Shown here: piece by piece, positions 6,129 to 9,630 of the stretch | Layout of the letters: each line of letters starts with the position of its first letter | How positions within the stretch are numbered: position 1 is the stretch's first letter | Source: Bifidobacterium breve | GTDB taxonomy: Bacteria; Actinomycetota; Acidimicrobiia; Acidimicrobiales; Ilumatobacteraceae | Direction: 5' to 3' | Assembly: GCA_945896935.1 (NCBI GenBank) | Contig: CAMDER010000061.1 | Coordinates: forward strand, 1-9,630 | DNA length: 9,630 nt | The notes under the pieces: model-generated | The model's input: only the letters and a program-made list of their open reading frames with translations | Database searches by the model: none | Told to the model about the DNA's origin: nothing | Position numbers and translations under genes: made by a program

Positions 6129-8083
6129 TGTCAGTCTTCGAAAACCATGATCCAGAGTCTTTGATCGGAACCGTCGTTGACGGCCGCTTTGAGATTGAAA
6201 GCGAACAATCGCGTTCGACGTCGTCGACGTCGTACAGGGCTATTGATCGGCAATCGGACACAGCAGTCAATGTGCGACTCTTTTCGGTCGAGGCCACCAC
6301 CCAGCATGGCCCCGACCTGCTCGCGGAGGCCGCCCTAGTTTCTGAAATATCGCATCCACATGTTGTTCGTCTGATGAGTTTTGGCCGCGTCACAATCAAT
6401 GACGTTGAGCGAATTTTTACAGTTCAAGAACGCCCAACTGGTGGGTCCTTGCAGGACATGATCGATCGCAATCGCCTGTTGACGCCAAGCCAGGCTTTGG
6501 TCGTCGGTCTTGAAGTGTGCCGTGCGCTTGACTACGCGCACAAGCGTGGAATGTTGCATCACGATCTGCGTCCTGCATCCATCATGTTTGGTGAAGATCG
6601 CAAAGTTCGTGTTGCTGACTTCGGAGTCTCTTCCGTGATCGCTGAACAAGCCTGGGGTGACGATGCGATGGTCTCGCAAGAGCGGGCGCGTTATTGCGCA
6701 CCCGAACAGGCCCAAGGCGAACCTTTCGACGAAAAGGCCGATGTATACGCCTTGGCTTTGATCTTGGTTGAAGCCGTGACCGGGACAGTTCCTTTCTTGG
6801 CAGATTCGGTTGTGGGTACTTTGTCGGCCCGCGTTGACAAGTTGTTCCCGGTGTCTGCCGACTTGGGAGGTTTGGCTGCGGTACTCGACAAAGCCGGACG
6901 AGCAGATCCGCTTGAGCGTGCCAGCGCTGCCGAAATGGGACGAGCACTTGTGCAAGCTGGGCCAACGTTGCCGCGTCCGACTGAAATTCCGATTGTGTCA
7001 GCAGCAATCTTTGGTGCTCAGCCTGAAGACGTTCAAGGCGATGACCTGACTCAGCCGCGCGAGTTCAAAGAATTGTCCGATGACTCTCAATCGTTTGTCG
7101 TCGCAACGTCAGAAAAGATGACGATTCGCGATGATGCGGCGGGCACCGATGTGGCCGTTGAAGATAAACCCTTGATTGGTCGTTGGATTGTTGCTGCTGT
7201 TGCGGTTTTCGCGCTGATCGTTGGCGGTTACTTTTTGTTTAGTGCGTTGCAGAAAGAGTCGAACCCGATTCCTCAATTAGTTGGACTCGATCAGGGTGAA
7301 GCAACCAATTTGGTGACTGAATTCAAGTGGGACATTGTCATTGTTGAAGAAGCCAATGAAGAGTTGCCCGTCGGCGCAGTCATTCGTACCGATCCCGAAA
7401 CAGGTAAAAAACTTGAAACTGGGAAGGTTTTGACCTTTGTGGTGTCAACTGGCCCGCCGCCGGTTCCGCTTCCTGATCTGAATGGTCTTGATGCAGCAAC
7501 TGCGTTAGCCGCGCTCACCGAAAATGGTTTAGTCGTTGGTGTTGAGACCCCTGAATACAACGAAGATGTTCTAGCTGGAATCATCATTCGCTGGACCGTT
7601 GCGTCGCAACCCACATTGGTGGCGGGCCAAGAAGTCATCAAGGGCACTGCCGTCGACACATTTGTGTCACAAGGACCAGCGCCACGGGTTGTCCCTGACC
7701 TCACGGGAATGTCGATTGAGTCAGCGACTACCGCGCTCACCGATATTCAACTCACAATCAATCGTGGCGATGATCAGTTCTCGATTGTTGCTGCTGGTGG
7801 AGTTGCAACGCAATCACCAGCTGCTGGTGATTCGCTAGCCCGCGGTACTGCGGTGACTGTGGCGGTTTCAAAAGGTCCCGATCTGGTTGCGGTTCCGCAG
7901 TTGTTGAATCTGAAGTTCGACAAGGTCGGACCCGCGATTGTGAATTCAGGGTTTGTCGTTGGTGCCATTTCGGGAGATACCAAGGGATTCCCGATCGCAA
8001 TTTATGTCGCTGGACAACCCGTTGCGGTTGGTCAACTACTGCCGCGCGGGACGACTCTTGATCTCATCTATTACGGAAGCTGA
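6128..8083 (+). CDS. Transmembrane PASTA-repeat Ser/Thr kinase homologue, probably a pseudokinase
   Basis: 651 residues with a PknB-like layout: cytoplasmic kinase fold (about 15-275), acidic linker (275-348), one membrane helix (352-373), then four extracellular PASTA repeats (about 378-442, 445-517, 518-584, 585-651). PASTA repeats generally sense peptidoglycan or its precursors. Fold landmarks remain: alpha-C Glu67, DFG 164-166, APE 191-193 and Asp205 of helix F. Catalysis looks impaired. The glycine-rich loop is replaced by SRSTSSTSY (28-36) with no glycine. The VAIK lysine is Asn48 in TAVNV. The HRDxKPxN loop reads HHDLRPAS (144-151), so the Arg, Lys and Mg-binding Asn are all changed while Asp146 stays. 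The segment before APE is AMVSQERARYC, without the usual Thr-rich phosphosite pattern. The ATG at 6128 is chosen because family similarity begins about 15 residues in; the frame is open back to 6023. An active divergent kinase cannot be excluded. Confidence 0.9.
   Translation: MSVFENHDPESLIGTVVDGRFEIESEQSRSTSSTSYRAIDRQSDTAVNVRLFSVEATTQHGPDLLAEAALVSEISHPHVVRLMSFGRVTINDVERIFTVQERPTGGSLQDMIDRNRLLTPSQALVVGLEVCRALDYAHKRGMLHHDLRPASIMFGEDRKVRVADFGVSSVIAEQAWGDDAMVSQERARYCAPEQAQGEPFDEKADVYALALILVEAVTGTVPFLADSVVGTLSARVDKLFPVSADLGGLAAVLDKAGRADPLERASAAEMGRALVQAGPTLPRPTEIPIVSAAIFGAQPEDVQGDDLTQPREFKELSDDSQSFVVATSEKMTIRDDAAGTDVAVEDKPLIGRWIVAAVAVFALIVGGYFLFSALQKESNPIPQLVGLDQGEATNLVTEFKWDIVIVEEANEELPVGAVIRTDPETGKKLETGKVLTFVVSTGPPPVPLPDLNGLDAATALAALTENGLVVGVETPEYNEDVLAGIIIRWTVASQPTLVAGQEVIKGTAVDTFVSQGPAPRVVPDLTGMSIESATTALTDIQLTINRGDDQFSIVAAGGVATQSPAAGDSLARGTAVTVAVSKGPDLVAVPQLLNLKFDKVGPAIVNSGFVVGAISGDTKGFPIAIYVAGQPVAVGQLLPRGTTLDLIYYGS
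6215..6232 (+). repeat. Perfect 9-base tandem duplication (TCGACGTCG x2) in the P-loop codons
   Basis: Two identical 9-base units lie in frame and encode S-T-S-S-T-S at residues 30-35 of the kinase homologue, exactly where the glycine-rich ATP-binding loop should be. By eye, the segment aligns with PknB-type loops without a gap, so the repeat replaces the loop and does not lengthen it. Codon choice for Ser and Thr could also produce the repeat by chance. Confidence 0.9.
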
Positions 8084-8113
8084 CCGACTTTCGCACGGAG
8101 AGAGACCTTGGCG

Positions 8114-8119
8114 TATGCT
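8114..8119 (+). promoter_or_regulatory. Possible -10 element upstream of the SDR gene
   Basis: TATGCT matches TANNNT and would start a transcript near 8126, leaving a leader of about 48 bases before the SDR start. No clear -35 hexamer precedes it at normal spacing. The 90-base gap after the kinase homologue, with no obvious terminator, means readthrough is also possible. Confidence 0.2.
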
Positions 8120-8162
8120 GATGTCTCCAAAATCTGGTTAAAACACATCACTCAATAACTTG

Positions 8163-8168
8163 AAGGAG
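8163..8168 (+). promoter_or_regulatory. Strong Shine-Dalgarno site for the SDR gene
   Basis: AAGGAG lies five bases before the ATG at 8174. It is the clearest ribosome-binding site in the window and fixes the start of this gene, which suggests higher translation than for its neighbours. Confidence 0.85.
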
Positions 8169-8173
8169 TTGTC

Positions 8174-9052
8174 ATGGGAACACTTGACGGACGCGTTGCA
8201 ATTATCACTGGAGCAGGTCGTGGACTTGGTCGCGAACACGCATTGTTGTTCGCCTCCGAAGGCGCCAAAATTGTTGTCAACGATCTTGGTGGCGCCAACG
8301 ATGGTTCGGGTTCAGACATGACACCTGCGCAGCAAACCGTTGCCGATATCAAGGGCATGGGCGGCGAAGCCATCGTGAACACCGACAACGTGGCCGACTG
8401 GGATGGTGCCAAGCGCATGATCGACAGCGCCATCGAAGCATTTGGCGATCTCGACATTCTTGTGAACAACGCTGGCATCTTGCGTGACCGCGTATTGGTC
8501 AACATGAGCGAAGCCGAATGGGACTCGGTCATTCAGGTACACCTCAAGGGTCACTTCGCACCGACACACCATGCTGCTGCGTACTGGCGCGAGCAGGCCA
8601 AGGCCGGAATCACTAAGCCGCGTAACTTGGTGCACACCAGCAGTACGTCGGGCTTGTTCTCGAACCCTGGTCAAGCCAACTACGGCTCAGCCAAGTCTGG
8701 TATTGCCACCTTCAGTCAGATTTGTGCCAAAGAGTTGTCGCGTTACAACGTGAAGAGCAACGCCATCGCGCCGGCTGCACGTACTCGCCTCACGTTGGCG
8801 ACTCCTGGACTTGAAGATGTCATGGCTGCCAAAGACGGCAAGTTCGACGAATGGGATCCCGCAAACGTGAGCCCGCTCGTGGCGTACTTGGCTTCGGACT
8901 TGTGTGAATTCTCTGGCGAAACTTTCTATGTGCAGGGTGGCCAAGTCACTCGCGTTGCAACATGGGCAATGGCTGAAGAAATTAAGCAGGACGATCGCTG
9001 GACAGTGACTGCACTGGCCAAAGCGATGACCGCACTCGCACCCAAGTCCTGA
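8174..9052 (+). CDS. Short-chain dehydrogenase/reductase, MFE-2-type (3-hydroxyacyl-CoA dehydrogenase-like)
   Basis: 292 residues with a classical SDR fold. The Rossmann motif TGAGRGLG is at 12-19, and Asp37 in VVNDLGG after beta-2 favours NAD(H) over NADP(H). NNAG is at 98-101. The catalytic set is Ser157 (HTSSTSG), Tyr170 and Lys174 (YGSAK). Three details point to the dehydrogenase domain of peroxisomal-type multifunctional enzyme 2 and related 3-hydroxyacyl-CoA or hydroxysteroid dehydrogenases: the longer NDLGG...GSGS loop after beta-2, QVHLKG at 121-126 where many SDRs have an Asn, and NAIAPAARTRLT at 196-207. MFE-2 itself carries extra hydratase domains that are absent here. A role in beta-oxidation of fatty acids or sterol side chains is an inference, since no other such gene is visible. 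The MFS transporter gene follows within a few bases. Confidence 0.92.
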   Translation: MGTLDGRVAIITGAGRGLGREHALLFASEGAKIVVNDLGGANDGSGSDMTPAQQTVADIKGMGGEAIVNTDNVADWDGAKRMIDSAIEAFGDLDILVNNAGILRDRVLVNMSEAEWDSVIQVHLKGHFAPTHHAAAYWREQAKAGITKPRNLVHTSSTSGLFSNPGQANYGSAKSGIATFSQICAKELSRYNVKSNAIAPAARTRLTLATPGLEDVMAAKDGKFDEWDPANVSPLVAYLASDLCEFSGETFYVQGGQVTRVATWAMAEEIKQDDRWTVTALAKAMTALAPKS

Positions 9053-9054
9053 GT

Positions 9055-9074
9055 CGTGGGCGAAGAAGCCCGCG
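9055..9074 (+). other. Hairpin spanning the apparent GTG start of the MFS gene
   Basis: CGTGGGC (9055-9061) can pair with GCCCGCG (9068-9074) around a GAAGAA loop, giving seven pairs including one G-T. It starts three bases after the SDR stop. No T-run follows, so it is a poor intrinsic terminator. If GTG 9056 is the true start, the start codon is buried in the stem. Confidence 0.45.
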
Positions 9075-9630
9075 AAACAACTCCACGTACACTCAACGTT
9101 GATTCAGTAGGCGTTGACGAACTTGGTGTTATGCCATGGCCAATTTTGTTACGTCGTTGGATAGGTCAGCGCGTCCCGATTGGGCGAAATTGGGCGGTTC
9201 TGCTTGTTGTTTTGACGGCGCTGTTTACGGTCGGCTTCACGATCACCATTTTGGTGGTGTCGCTCGGTGACATTGCTGACGAATTCAATTCAAGTGTGTC
9301 AGTCGTTGCGTGGAGTATCACCGGGCCGATGTTGGCTTTCGGCGTTGTGGGTCCGGCCTACGGCAAAGCGGGCGACCTGTGGGGACATAAACGCGTCTTT
9401 GTGTACGGCTTGTTAGGTGCCGGAATTTTTGCGGCGTTAACAGCCGTGGCCTGGAATGCGCCGAGCATGATTGCGTTTCGCATTTTGTCGGCGTCAGCTG
9501 GTGCTGCAACAGGTCCAGCGACGATGGCGTACATCAACCGATTGTTCCCACCCGACCAACGGGTTCGACCATTGAGCTATTGGAGTTTCGTGAATGCGGG
9601 CGCACCCGTTCTTGGTGTGGTTGCCGGGGC
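9056..9630 (+). CDS. MFS transporter, N-terminal part, 3' end outside window
   Basis: The frame is open from GTG 9056 to the window edge (191 full codons). After a polar N-terminus come membrane segments at about residues 46-70, 81-101, 115-133 and 138-160, with a further one beginning near 178. The loop GKAGDLWGHKR (103-113) is the MFS motif A between helices 2 and 3. An R-I-L-S-A-S-A-G-A-A-T-G-P segment in helix 4 and GAPVLG (182-187) at the visible end, like motif C, suggest an antiporter of the drug:H+ (DHA) type; the substrate is unknown. The start is uncertain. GTG 9056 gives tight coupling to the SDR gene (3-base gap) but has no ribosome site and lies in a hairpin; ATG 9131 would remove 25 polar residues and still leave the first helix intact. 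The pairing suggests export or import of a compound handled by the dehydrogenase. Confidence 0.88.
   Translation, partial: MGEEARETTPRTLNVDSVGVDELGVMPWPILLRRWIGQRVPIGRNWAVLLVVLTALFTVGFTITILVVSLGDIADEFNSSVSVVAWSITGPMLAFGVVGPAYGKAGDLWGHKRVFVYGLLGAGIFAALTAVAWNAPSMIAFRILSASAGAATGPATMAYINRLFPPDQRVRPLSYWSFVNAGAPVLGVVAG

Noticed and set aside
6335..6955. 206-codon minus-strand frame inside the kinase homologue
   Set aside because: It lies opposite recognisable kinase motifs and shows no domain or composition of its own; treated as a shadow.
6128..8083. Pseudogene explanation for the altered kinase
   Set aside because: The frame is intact through the kinase fold, membrane helix and all four PASTA repeats, with good domain conservation, so decay is unlikely.
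1..9630. Mobile element, phage, CRISPR or defence island
   Set aside because: I found no transposase or integrase motifs, no regularly spaced repeats, no inverted terminal repeats and no obvious composition break.

Overview
The window looks like a chromosomal housekeeping segment of a mid-GC (roughly 50-60% by eye) member of the Actinomycetota, most likely class Acidimicrobiia. Support for this is the order cysteine desulfurase - mnmA - MetE-like protein - ligA, an actinobacterial arrangement, and a PASTA-type kinase homologue. The taxonomic placement is inferred from remembered gene order and protein style, not from a search. I saw no rRNA, tRNA, CRISPR array, insertion sequence or prophage gene, and no stretch over 300 bases lacks a gene.

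Layout: (1) 1-1413, plus strand: the 3' end of a cysteine desulfurase gene, then mnmA after a 1-3 base gap; together they would deliver sulfur to U34 of tRNAs. (2) 1382-2266, minus strand: an unrecognised polytopic membrane protein whose 3' end overlaps mnmA by 32 bases. (3) 2414-5524, plus strand: a stand-alone MetE C-terminal-domain protein followed by NAD+-dependent DNA ligase ligA. (4) 5525-6037, minus strand: a small single-pass membrane protein whose stop codon directly abuts the ligA stop. (5) 6128-8083, plus strand and divergent from it: a transmembrane PASTA-repeat kinase homologue that has lost most catalytic residues. (6) 8174-9630, plus strand: a short-chain dehydrogenase of the MFE-2/3-hydroxyacyl-CoA dehydrogenase type, then an MFS transporter that runs off the window.

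Most of the window is ordinary. The best candidate for something under-described is the divergent pair at 5525-8083: a PASTA receptor with a kinase fold but no glycine-rich loop, no VAIK lysine and an altered HRD catalytic loop, next to a small membrane-anchored extracytoplasmic protein. It looks like a cell-envelope-sensing pseudokinase rather than an active PknB-type kinase. Lesser points are a variant zinc-finger spacing in LigA, very tight convergent gene ends, and a hairpin over the apparent start codon of the transporter.
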